From contig OY761615.1 in NCBI GenBank assembly GCA_963664845.1, positions 1,550,001 through 1,614,000 on the forward strand: a stretch of 64,000 bases of DNA, read 5' to 3'. Under the pieces are notes generated by a model. The model was not told the origin of the DNA. It ran no database searches and saw only the letters and a list, made by a program, of their open reading frames with translations. Below are positions 51,501 through 59,900 of this stretch, one piece after another; the first letter of the stretch is position 1, and every line of letters starts with the position of its first letter. A program made the translations under genes and the position numbers. The DNA comes from CAIYTF01 sp963664845 (GTDB lineage: Bacteria; Bacteroidota; Ignavibacteria; Ignavibacteriales; Ignavibacteriaceae).

Positions 51501-52549
51501 GATGTTCCGCCGCCAACATTGGTTACACTTTCATTATAATTTCCTTGAGCCAGGCCGGCTTTCAATCGTACATAGACTGTTGTTGCGTTCAAGGTTGCAC
51601 TGGTGAAGGGCACCTGTCTCGAGGAAGACCAGTTCGTTCCGTTATCCAGAGATATTTCATAATCTGTGGGGGCAGTTACGGTAATGTTTCCGGGATAGCC
51701 TGACAAGTCCGTTCCGCTTAAGGAATAGCTTTGTGAAGCTGAAGGGCCGGAGCCAGGGAAATAAGAGAAACTGTTAAGTGAGGAAGGGTTTGCCGTCAGC
51801 ACTTCGGTTGTCATCACGGTATAGTTTGCCGAGGCTGTTTTGTTGATAGTGGCCTGGGTAACATTTGTTGTGGTCACTCCGCCACCGCCGGCCACAGTAC
51901 CAGAGGAAAAACAGTAATAATAAACAGTTATGCCGATGGTTTGTCCGGGAATGGTGGCCGTGTAGCTTGTTCCGCTGCCGGTCATCTGTGTTATTACAGA
52001 ACCGGAATAGGTACTGGAGCCTATTGCATACCTGAGCCATACGGTCTGATTGGTTGGAAGAGCGCCACTCAGGGTTGCGGTGACCGTAACCGGAGAACCG
52101 GGGACAGCGGCTGAAGCAGTGGCAGTGCTTATGGTGACCGGTGTACCACCCAATTCAAACACAAAGCCTACGGAGGCAGTACTGCTGGCGACGTCCTTTA
52201 TTGAGAAAACATAGGTCTTGCCGGAAACAGCGGTCATCAATCCGTTTGCACCGTTTACGGGTATAGTTGTGCTTGTGTTAAAAACTGGTGCGGAGCCATA
52301 ACCCCAGGTTTGATTGGTAGTATAGCTTCCGGTAACTTCCATTTTAAACCATTGATTGCTTCCTGCGCCGATGGTTGTTTGAGGAAAAGAGATCACCCAA
52401 TTGTTGGTATTATCGGGAAGTGCCATAAGGGTCATGGCGGTTTTATTTGCCCAATTAGAGCGGAAATTCATGCTGGGTTGAATGGCTGCAAAGGAGACAG
52501 CGGAAAGGATACCAAATGCCAGAAGAGTTAAGTAAAATTTCTTAACCAT
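48503..52549 (-). CDS. Large secreted multidomain protein with dockerin-like C-terminus
   Basis: A 1348-residue protein with a signal peptide (MVKKFYLTLLAFGILSAVSFA). N-terminal domain (about 24-145); a module ending in the VYYYCFSS motif (about 145-245) shared with the two amylases; an Ig-like repeat (about 250-370, SGYPGNITVTAPTDYEISL, YVRLKAGLAQGNY) also shared; an FN3 domain (about 371-480, SNQATGFTASNGSPSATAIHFVWTD); then about 600 residues of repeated beta-strand units (NGTINVKNGGTLNC type), probably a beta-helix. The C-terminus carries two EF-hand-like loops, residues 1270-1281 (DVDQTGYIDNND) and 1300-1311 (DLDGSLYVDNND), with calcium-ligand spacing: a dockerin-type pair. No T9SS tail. 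Surface adhesin or scaffold-bound role inferred. Confidence 0.8.
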   Translation of the reverse strand: MVKKFYLTLLAFGILSAVSFAAIQPSMNFRSNWANKTAMTLMALPDNTNNWVISFPQTTIGAGSNQWFKMEVTGSYTTNQTWGYGSAPVFNTSTTIPVNGANGLMTAVSGKTYVFSIKDVASSTASVGFVFELGGTPVTISTATASAAVPGSPVTVTATLSGALPTNQTVWLRYAIGSSTYSGSVITQMTGSGTSYTATIPGQTIGITVYYYCFSSGTVAGGGGVTTTNVTQATINKTASANYTVMTTEVLTANPSSLNSFSYFPGSGPSASQSYSLSGTDLSGYPGNITVTAPTDYEISLDNGTNWSSSRQVPFTSATLNATTVYVRLKAGLAQGNYNESVTNVGGGTSRDVPCTGTVLKYAPSNQATGFTASNGSPSATAIHFVWTDDGSGSPAPDGYLIRGSAAGYGSIAAPTNGTAVPDGGLDKNVAQGVQVADITGLSQGTTYYFTIYSYTNSGANILYNLVGSPQTSATTTVSTYYSKATGNLDDLSSWGANQDGTGNAPLGFTSDGLTFVIKNNPAPAIGGTWAVSGATTKIQVGDGTTAVNFSVPFTLTATNLDIMSSATVTLGSNVTLTGTINVKNGGTLNCNSYIVSGTGGIFNLNSGGTLKIGSATGITSGSTASGNIQTTGSRTYNAAGKYVYNGTVAQVTGNGLPQLASGGVMQISNTASTVTASQYIDVVSGAIWLVDAGATFTTSAQTHHFEPGCLVTINGTFQIDASGGTYSSGANACFTYGPNATLAVNGSSQIALYSNNSAWNNNTGYVASPPNVNIKGAGGVSLQTYCAMSVSGTFQTSGPVAIGGGSLTFNGMCKINAGGSFTNSPTFGAASTLIYNQGSSKTRGNEWTANTSGTGYPNNVVLSNNSTISMGTTAAQCAGSLTIDAGSTLNTTSNTLSVLGNVSINGTISLAGDMKTKGNWTKIGNFYSNSRMVSFNGSTPQLISGAVNFAWLEISNAGGVTLQGAVTDTVFNNLMLTAGKLTIDSSNVVLVGSISGTPGSANMVVTKGPGEFRKVISSVPTSFTFPVGSDNIYSPAHITLTDGTLASAYIGIKVAPTKSANNTSSTAYLNRTWTITANGITSPVYSDTLVYAATDAVGSEAALIGGLYSGSSWINLGAVDADQHFVKGNGLTAFGDFSAGEAGMFSNVISVAISAIPEGYYDQIAGTLRIRDTLHVYIADATAPYANVDSSNLIIDPASFTGTATFTHAENGSYYIYIAGRAIIQTWSAAPIPLASGTTAGYDFTTASSKAYGNKMIQKGGKWCIYSGDVDQTGYIDNNDLLLIDNDAFNFVGRYAVTDLDGSLYVDNNDLLICDNNAYNFIGTSTPRVAITGPAKPAIKQVTRTGD

Positions 52550-52682
52550 AGCTACTCCACATTATCGTTGAATCATTTTTTTGTTCTTTTTAGAATCAAT
52601 CAGATAAAAATAAAGTTAACGCCGGGGAATTAACTTAAAATTATACCTGAATTGATCAAAAAGCCTGTCGAAATGATCATCC

Positions 52683-53447
52683 CTATGGTTGTTCTATCCA
52701 CCTCAGAAAAGTTGAAACTTTCAGACGACTGACAACAAGTGGTTCGGGCGCTGACAGGTCGGTCTTAACAAGAACTTTGCGGTTTATATATGACTGTATC
52801 TCTTTGATGGCCGTACGGTTTAGGAGGATTTGGCGATTAATACGATAAAACTGATTTGGGTCGAGAGTAGATTCAATCTCTTCCATGGATTTAAAAACCG
52901 AGTATTTTTTATTATCGAAACAATAACCATAGACTATCTCGTTATTGAGAAAGAAAAAAGCTATGCTGTCTACGGCGATGGGAATGTAGCTGCCTTTATA
53001 CTGAACTAAAATCGAAGTCCGGTATTCTTTTTTTTCAGGGAAGGCTTTTCTAATAACGGAAAGAATATCGTTTTCCAAGGAGAATGATTGCTTCAGCTTT
53101 GCAATTTTTTCAAATGCAGCACGAATGTCCTCTTCTTTGATAGGTTTCAAAATATATTCAATTCCGTTTGATTTGAACGCCTGAAGCGTATATTGATCAT
53201 ATGCGGTACAGAATACCACCGGACATCTGACTTCAACATGGGAGAAAATTTCGAAGCTCAAACCATCAGCCAACTGAATGTCCATAAAGATAATATCGGG
53301 TGCGTTCTTCGCCACCGACAGGAATTGAACCGACTTCTCGATACTGCCCAATAAAGCAACTATCTCAGCCTCAGTATTTATTTTTACAATAATATCTTTT
53401 AAGACCTCGGCAATTTGAGGTTCGTCTTCAATGATAAGAATTTTCAT
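52683..53447 (-). CDS. LytTR response regulator
   Basis: A 254-residue protein. Receiver domain (about 1-122): acidic pair E7/D8 in IIEDEP, phosphoacceptor D56 in IIFMDIQLADG, T/A and K switch residues in FCTAYDQ and YILKPIK. LytTR DNA-binding domain (about 145-254) with FYRINRQILLNRTAIKEIQ and the C-terminal VSRLKVSTFLRWI. Overlaps the kinase gene by 4 bp, so a two-component pair made as one transcript. LytTR proteins bind direct repeats near promoters; I did not find a clear site. Confidence 0.92.
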   Translation of the reverse strand: MKILIIEDEPQIAEVLKDIIVKINTEAEIVALLGSIEKSVQFLSVAKNAPDIIFMDIQLADGLSFEIFSHVEVRCPVVFCTAYDQYTLQAFKSNGIEYILKPIKEEDIRAAFEKIAKLKQSFSLENDILSVIRKAFPEKKEYRTSILVQYKGSYIPIAVDSIAFFFLNNEIVYGYCFDNKKYSVFKSMEEIESTLDPNQFYRINRQILLNRTAIKEIQSYINRKVLVKTDLSAPEPLVVSRLKVSTFLRWIEQP

Positions 53448-54478
53448 ATGTTTAAGAGTTGAAGTTTTACACGAAATATGTCATCATCCAGAAACACCGT
53501 AACACTGTCAGGCCATCCTAACAGATTATATCGTTGATCCAAATTTTCCAGCCCATAACCTGATTTTTCAAATTGAGAGAATTTGGATTGCAGATTATTC
53601 TCAACGGTCACCGTGTCTGGCGTTGAACTGAATATTTTAATACGTAAAGGCTTTTCAGCCGAAACAATGTTATGCTTCATACAGTTTTCAAGAAGCAGTT
53701 GCAAACTGAAAGTAGGTAACTTCAATTCATAAAGAGATTCCGGGATATCGATGGTTATGTGAAGCATTTTATCAAAACGTGCATTAAGCATGAAGATATA
53801 ATCATTGACGAAGTTCAGCTCATCTTTTACAGTGGCTACATCATGCTGCCTTTTAATGAGGAGCTGCCGGTACATTTCCGCAAGCTTGATCACGAATTGC
53901 TCCGAATTGGGATTATGTAACCGGATCATAGAGCGCAAAGTTGCCAGTGAATTAAAGAGGAAATGCGGGCTTACCTGCTGTTTCAGAATTTCAAGTTGCG
54001 ATCTGACATTTTCGGTTTTCAGCATTTCATTTTTTAGCTGAATCTCCTGCGCTTTTTCATTCGAGTTAATCGCAGTTTGGATGATGTAAATAAGGCAAAT
54101 TCCCACCCCACCCCGAACAAGAATTATTATATACAGATACAGATTTTTAACCCATCCAAAATTCATTCCGTCAAGTAACTGAATATAGAGCAACATAAGC
54201 AGCAACATTAAAAGCGAATTGCACACAATAATGGTTAAAAATCTTGTAAAGGATATTCGTTCATTTCGATAGTTTCCAAAGTTAAACTTGATATGCGAGT
54301 TTGCCACCCAGTTGGTCATAAGAAATATAAATACCAGCAACCATGACAGCACAACATATATCCAATTGGTATCACTTACATTCGGAGATTTGTCAACGCC
54401 ATTAAAAACAGTTAGAGTGGCCGAAAAAAGAATGGCGAATTTCCAGTCCTTTTTGGTCATAATCACATTTTGCTGCAT
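53444..54478 (-). CDS. LytS/YpdA-type sensor histidine kinase
   Basis: A 344-residue membrane kinase. About four hydrophobic helices lie within residues 13-135, then a coiled coil and the His_kinase domain with H172 in QQVSPHFLFNSLATLRSM and ATP-site blocks PTFSLQLLLENCMKHNI and FEKSGYGLENLDQRYNLL. No periplasmic sensing domain is apparent, so the signal is likely detected in the membrane. It precedes the LytTR regulator with a 4-bp overlap. A small ORF and an ABC transporter lie upstream on the same strand. Confidence 0.92.
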   Translation of the reverse strand: MQQNVIMTKKDWKFAILFSATLTVFNGVDKSPNVSDTNWIYVVLSWLLVFIFLMTNWVANSHIKFNFGNYRNERISFTRFLTIIVCNSLLMLLLMLLYIQLLDGMNFGWVKNLYLYIIILVRGGVGICLIYIIQTAINSNEKAQEIQLKNEMLKTENVRSQLEILKQQVSPHFLFNSLATLRSMIRLHNPNSEQFVIKLAEMYRQLLIKRQHDVATVKDELNFVNDYIFMLNARFDKMLHITIDIPESLYELKLPTFSLQLLLENCMKHNIVSAEKPLRIKIFSSTPDTVTVENNLQSKFSQFEKSGYGLENLDQRYNLLGWPDSVTVFLDDDIFRVKLQLLNI

Positions 54479-54521
54479 TTTGATTTTGCTTCTCTGGGAT
54501 TTTTATATTTCATAAAGAAAG

Positions 54522-54638
54522 TTAGTCAAATCGAAAATCCAATCCAACAATGGGCTCATAAATGATCATAGTTGCCATGATGTAACTTAGTACATATGCG
54601 ATAGGACCATACTTAAACCTGCGCCAGACTGATTTCAT
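54522..54638 (-). CDS. Candidate 38-residue hydrophobic peptide ORF
   Basis: An ATG-to-TAA frame of 38 codons lies between the ABC ATPase and the kinase, on their strand: a basic start (KSVWRRFKYG), a hydrophobic middle (PIAYVLSYIMATMIIYEPIVGL) and an acidic end (DFRFD). No good RBS was seen. It may be a small membrane peptide, a leftover of a truncated transporter, or chance. Gaps are 44 bp to the ATPase and 43 bp to the kinase. I do not recognise a family. Confidence 0.35.
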   Translation of the reverse strand: MKSVWRRFKYGPIAYVLSYIMATMIIYEPIVGLDFRFD

Positions 54639-54682
54639 ATTTTAAAATTAATTACCGATACTTTTATTATTAAACAATAAAC

Positions 54683-55360
54683 TCATTCCCTGAGCATTCC
54701 ATCAGAAAGTTCAATTACTCTATCAGAGCTGCTTGCAAAGGTGGAATCATGAGTAACGCAAAAGATCGTTTGGCCAAATTCTTTTACAAGCGTTACCAAT
54801 AGTTCCTGCACGGCGAATGTATTTTTGCTGTCCAGATTCCCGGCTGGTTCATCAGCTAGAATAATATGCGGTTCGTTGATCAACGCACGGGCTATTGCTG
54901 CTCTCTGCAATTGTCCTCCCGAAAGCCTGGTTATTTTATAGAGAGATTGCTCTTCGATGTCGACCAGCGTAAGATAGTAATATGCTTTAGCCTCTATTTC
55001 CTGTGGTGAGAATTTTCCCAGTTTCAATGCAGGCAGCATAACATTTTGCAAAACAGAAAATTCGGGAAGAAAACAAGGAGACTGAAATACAAGCCCCATA
55101 TGTTCGTTCCTGAAAGAGGTAAGCACACTCTGCGATTTTCGCGTCAGCAGCATTCCATTCATTTCCACACTACCTTCGTAGTCAGTATCCAGTGTTGATA
55201 AGATATATATAAGCGTTGATTTTCCGGAACCTGATTTCCCCAACAGCGAGAGATATTCACCCGAGTTTATGTCAAATGAGAAACCTTTCAACACCTGAAA
55301 CGTGGAGGGGACATGAATATACTTGATCAGATTCCGCACCCTCAGCGCAATATTCGCCAT
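54683..55360 (-). CDS. ABC transporter ATP-binding protein, LolD/MacB type
   Basis: A 225-residue ATPase. Walker A GKSGSGKST (about 41-49), Q-loop VFQSPCFLPEFSV, signature LSGGQLQRAAIARAL, Walker B IILADEPAGNLD, and H-loop in CVTHDSTFA. The LADEPAGNLDS form and FQ-x-x-xLLPEF-type Q-loop are typical of LolD/MacB exporters. It lies 1 bp after the permease gene, so they form one transporter. Confidence 0.93.
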   Translation of the reverse strand: MANIALRVRNLIKYIHVPSTFQVLKGFSFDINSGEYLSLLGKSGSGKSTLIYILSTLDTDYEGSVEMNGMLLTRKSQSVLTSFRNEHMGLVFQSPCFLPEFSVLQNVMLPALKLGKFSPQEIEAKAYYYLTLVDIEEQSLYKITRLSGGQLQRAAIARALINEPHIILADEPAGNLDSKNTFAVQELLVTLVKEFGQTIFCVTHDSTFASSSDRVIELSDGMLRE

Positions 55361-55361
55361 C

Positions 55362-56300
55362 TTAGCCCCGAATGATATTAATAGGGTTAATTTGAGCCGC
55401 TTTCCCGGCTGGAGAATAGCCGGCTAAAAAACTGGTACCTATGCTTAACAGGAATACAACAATAAAGTCGGCAAACCGGCAACTGACCGATAACATGGCC
55501 TGTCCGGTTAGCCGGGACAGCACATATAATGCTGTAATGGCAACACTATAGCCCCCGATAAGTCCAAGAATTCCTGCAACAAGCCCAATACCCAACGTAT
55601 GGATATAAAAAATATTTCGAAGATCCCGGCTGCTAAAACCCATTGTTTTTAAAATTGCAAGCTCTTTCATGCGTTCATAAACTGTGACGTTCATGATATT
55701 GAACAGGCCAAATCCCGCAACAAACATAATTGCCAAAGTGGCTGCCAGTGCAAAGAGAGCCCTCCGGATAAGTATCCATGACAGCAGAGTCCGCATCAAA
55801 TGCGGGGAATCAATCCAAAGTGGCAGATCTTTATAGGCTATTCCAACCGTGCCTGCCGAATTATGCCTGGATGCACGTGTTGCGCGGGCATCGTCTTTTA
55901 CCAGGTTTTCTGAGAAAAAATAAAGTACTTTAGCGTTTACTTTGACATCAAAAATTTTTGCCGGCAAATTCGCACTAACCAATGAAGATTGTTGAGGCAT
56001 AAATTCATTCATCACTTTCGCTGTTGGTTCATGCATTAATGGGACCGTATTACTTGTGTATGATTGTATATGAATTGCACCCGCAAATGCCCTCTCAGGC
56101 TGAGTTATATTTATTGCATTCAAAATACAGGATATAGCTATGTAGGTGGCAACGCCAAAAGCAATGCCCATTATTCCCAAATAACTTCGCCATCTTTTGC
56201 CAGTAAAATGCGTGTACGCAATCAGCAGAGTGACAGGTAATGTCATGTTGCTTTTTCGTACGCCAACATCGGTCTGATTGTTATATTTCATCTGTATCAT
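55362..56300 (-). CDS. ABC transporter permease, FtsX/MacB family, short form
   Basis: A 312-residue protein. The first helix follows AYTHFTGKRWRSYLGIMGIAFGVATYIAISCIL; the last three helices (about 185-310) contain the FtsX signature ERMKELAILKTMGFSSRDLRNIF and end LAGYSPAGKAAQINPINIIRG. The periplasmic (MacB_PCD) part is only about 120 residues, against about 200-220 in typical members of about 400 residues, so the protein is shorter than its family. This may be a true short variant or a deletion; both helix blocks are intact. Partner of the ATPase. Confidence 0.82.
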   Translation of the reverse strand: MIQMKYNNQTDVGVRKSNMTLPVTLLIAYTHFTGKRWRSYLGIMGIAFGVATYIAISCILNAINITQPERAFAGAIHIQSYTSNTVPLMHEPTAKVMNEFMPQQSSLVSANLPAKIFDVKVNAKVLYFFSENLVKDDARATRASRHNSAGTVGIAYKDLPLWIDSPHLMRTLLSWILIRRALFALAATLAIMFVAGFGLFNIMNVTVYERMKELAILKTMGFSSRDLRNIFYIHTLGIGLVAGILGLIGGYSVAITALYVLSRLTGQAMLSVSCRFADFIVVFLLSIGTSFLAGYSPAGKAAQINPINIIRG

Positions 56301-56901
56301 AATTACACTGACTGCTTTGCATGTATTATTTTGGAAACATTGTTTGTTTGAGTATTATCATTGCGAGGCCTGAAAGGAACACTATGAATGAATATTGCAC
56401 GTAACCTGTTGATTTGGCAGCAATAAAAGCACGGTCACATCTTGTAACTGTGCTTCTGAAAAAGCAAACATCATTGATTCTGTTTTGCATCTGTTCGGGT
56501 CTCCGGGAGTTGCATGCAAGGCACCTATGCGTTGGAATAACATATGATATAAAGGCTCTTTCCTGAATAAAGCCAACCTGCCTAACGATTCAGCACATAC
56601 ATATTTTCATGAATATTCCTGAATTGAATGAGCCTATTGGTCTTGATGCAAAGACCTCGAATCAAGGACATCAGCGAAACAATGCAAACAAGCCATACCA
56701 AGTAAGTATTTTCAATATTCATTACTCTAAAATAAAGTCCCTATCAGAAGATTACTTAAAAACATATCTGAATTGACCAAAAATGCCAACGAAATGAACG
56801 TGACGAAGGGACTTTCAATCGCTTACGCTATTCGGGCTTTCCCTGCACTGTTGTTGTAATTTTCCGCTTGTACTCATTGCAATAACCAGACAGTGATAGA
56901 G
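56301..56901. other. Gene-free region upstream of the ABC permease
   Basis: About 600 bp with no convincing gene. A 64-residue minus-strand frame (56382-56576) has no recognisable features and was rejected. The ABC/LytTR operon promoter should lie here. It also holds the terminator of the amylase gene at the right end. Confidence 0.4.
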
Positions 56902-56939
56902 AAAAAAAATTCTGAGTCCCAGGCGCGGGGACTCAGAAT
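56902..56939 (-). terminator. Terminator after alpha-amylase-like gene
   Basis: A perfect 12-bp stem ATTCTGAGTCCC (56909-56920) / GGGACTCAGAAT (56928-56939) with loop AGGCGCG is followed on the minus strand by TTTTTTC. It lies 45 bp past the stop. Confidence 0.9.
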
Positions 56940-56984
56940 GACAACGTGACACTAGATATTCTTCTTGAACAAGATTCCCAAACA

Positions 56985-59900
56985 TTATTTTACGAGTAAT
57001 AACTTCCTTGTTTGGGAGAATGTACCTGCATCCAATTTATAGAAATAGACACCACTGGAAAGTTGCGAAGCATCAAACAGCACTTTGTATACTCCGGCTT
57101 CTTTGCTTTCATTGACCAAGGTGGCTACTTCTTTTCCAAGAATATTATACACTTTAAGAGTTACCCGACTGCCTGTTGGTAATTGATAGCTGATAAACGT
57201 ACTTGGATTAAACGGATTTGGATAATTCTGTTCCAACGCAAATGAAGCAGGAACAATTTTGTTTTCGGGTGAATTTTCAAGGCCACTTATCAGATCAACC
57301 GCCGGCAATTGCACCGTTGTGTAAAGACGGAACTCACCCGGAGGCAAGCTGATGCTCATGGCAGTATTAGAAACCGTTATACTGGTATGTGAGAAATAGT
57401 CATACCATGTTCCGGTGCTTGGGAAATTCCCGGTGATGCTCTGAGCAGTGAGACCAAAATTCCCAACGAGATTAACGCTCATTGATGGATCAATAAGAGT
57501 CACTCTTTTCAATGTGCCGCTGACGTCAACTGTATAGTTGGCGCTTCTGAAAGCGGGATAGGTTGTCTTCAAACCATTCAGGTATTTGATGGTTCTGAAC
57601 AGTTTCTGACGCTGCGGATCAGCAAAATATTCCCAGTGAAGAGGTTTGGCTCCGGCTTTCCCGTTGAATTGCAGCGAAACATCATAACCAAGTTCACCAA
57701 ACTGCCAGAGCATTTTGGGTCCGGGAATGGTCAGCAGGAATGCTGCACAAAGCTTAACTCTGTCTAAAGCTGTACTTAATGTTTTTGTATTGTAGGTTCC
57801 GCTGGACCCACCGGATTGAAGGATATTATACATTAATCGTTCTTCATCGTGGCTTTCCATATAGTCAATTGCGTTAGGCGCTCCAAAGCCTCGAGCCTTG
57901 TAAGAACCCCACGTCAGGTCCATGGGTGATGCTCCCTCAGCAGCCTTAGCAAAATTATCGGATAGTTTGTCCCACACCATAAGATTTGCATTGGAAAGTG
58001 CGACCTCTTCAGTATTATCGGCAAAATGCTCAAGAATGACATAGGCAGAGGTATCCACACTCCACATAACATTGGCAATTCTTTTCAAATTGTCGATTCT
58101 GGATTGGTCATACGCATTAAATGAAGCATCGTCCGAAGAACTGGTTTGCGTATACCCTTTTGACAAGTCAAAACGGTAGCCGTCAAATTTATATTCCGTC
58201 AGCCAGTATTTCACAAATCTGTCTACCCAGTAGCGGGTTGCTGTACTGTTATGGTTCAAATCATTATAAACGCTGTAAGGGTGTGTTGCAGTAACATTTA
58301 AATAGGGATTTGTTCCAGCCGGGACATTATCGCCGGCATTCCACCATAATCGGGCCAAAGGTGAATTGCCTGTCTGCTGATTCAACACGGCATCCAGAAT
58401 CACCGCAATTCCATTCTGATGACATTTATCAATAAAGGTCTTCAGTTCATTTTTCGTACCGTAATATTTATCTGGTGCAAACATGAAGTCTGGATTATAG
58501 CCCCAACTGTCATTCATGTCGAATTCGGTTATAGGCATCAGTTCAATTGCAGTGATGCCAAGGTTTTTGAAATAGCCAATCGTATCAATCAAGGTTTTGT
58601 AAGAGTGCGTTGACACAAAATCTCTCATGAATAATTCATAGATGATCAGGTTATCTTTTGGTGGCCGTTTATAACCCGTTGTTTGCCAGACGAAAGGCGT
58701 TTGCGCCGTTTGCAATATCGAAACCATCTGAGTAGTCAACCCACGTGGATATTGTTTCAATCCAGGATAGGTTTCGGCATTGATGGTGGTATCAAATACA
58801 GGGTCCAGCACTTTGTCAGCATACGGATCGGCCACATTCAGATTACCGTCAACAAGATATTGGAATCCATATTCGGTTCCCGGCGTAAGGTTATCGATCT
58901 GTACCCAATAGCGTAATCCATCGGGAGTGACTTTCATATAGTAAACGGGATCAACCTGCCAATTATTGAAATCGCCGATCACGTAGGCATAGTTCTTATA
59001 AGGGGCATACAAGCTCAGTGCCACGGATGTTGGGCTGAGATAGTTTATCCCATCTACGACTCCATCAGGAAGAGCCTGCCTGGTAACCGGAGGTCTGACG
59101 ACTATATAGAAGGAATCGGTCTTAGTTGCGGAACCATTAGTCGCAACCGCCTTTATCCAGATTTTGCCATAATCTGAACATGTGTAGGTATAATCGATGG
59201 AAGTGCCGGCAGTTTCCGTGAGCAGTGTATTATTAGCATACAGTGCGAGCCGGGTGGAATTTGCCGAAGCAACACTTATCTGCTGAACCTCATTTAAGTT
59301 CTTTATTATCGGGAAAGTTGTCGGGGCAGTGAACAAAACATTCAACCCGGAGGCCGACACAGTTATGAAAATATCAGCGGCTCCCACATCTTTGCCTTCC
59401 AAATAAGGCGAAGAGGCGCTTCTGAACACAAATGACAACCGCTGAATTTGTTCAGCAGCGGCAACACCATAATAAGCACGAACTGTCGGGCCGATAACCA
59501 GTTTATACAGATCTGTACCAATACGCGTCAGTTTTGTATCGGGAGTGTTCGTACCCCAAACTGTTTTCACGTATTTCCAGTCTGCAGTGTTTTTGCTGAG
59601 ATTTGTGAGCACACCAGTGTGGGCATAGACATCACCCGTGTAACCTTTAAGACCGGCGGTTCCCTGAGTAGCATCAAAGATAATAGTGACTTCATCTGAT
59701 TCAGTTATAATACTGGGAGTCCATTTAAGTATCGTTGACGCAGGAGCGGCTACAGTTCCAGTGCAGAGTACGGTAGCTTTTGCATTGCCGACTGAATTAA
59801 TAATTTTCTCATCGCTATATACCGCCGCTGATAAGCCGGCTTTTAAGCGGACAAATACTTTTGTCTGACTTAAGACTGCTGAAGTATACGGGATTGAAAT

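Noticed and set aside
56382..56576. 64-codon minus-strand frame
   Set aside because: No recognisable family or RBS, in non-coding spacer.
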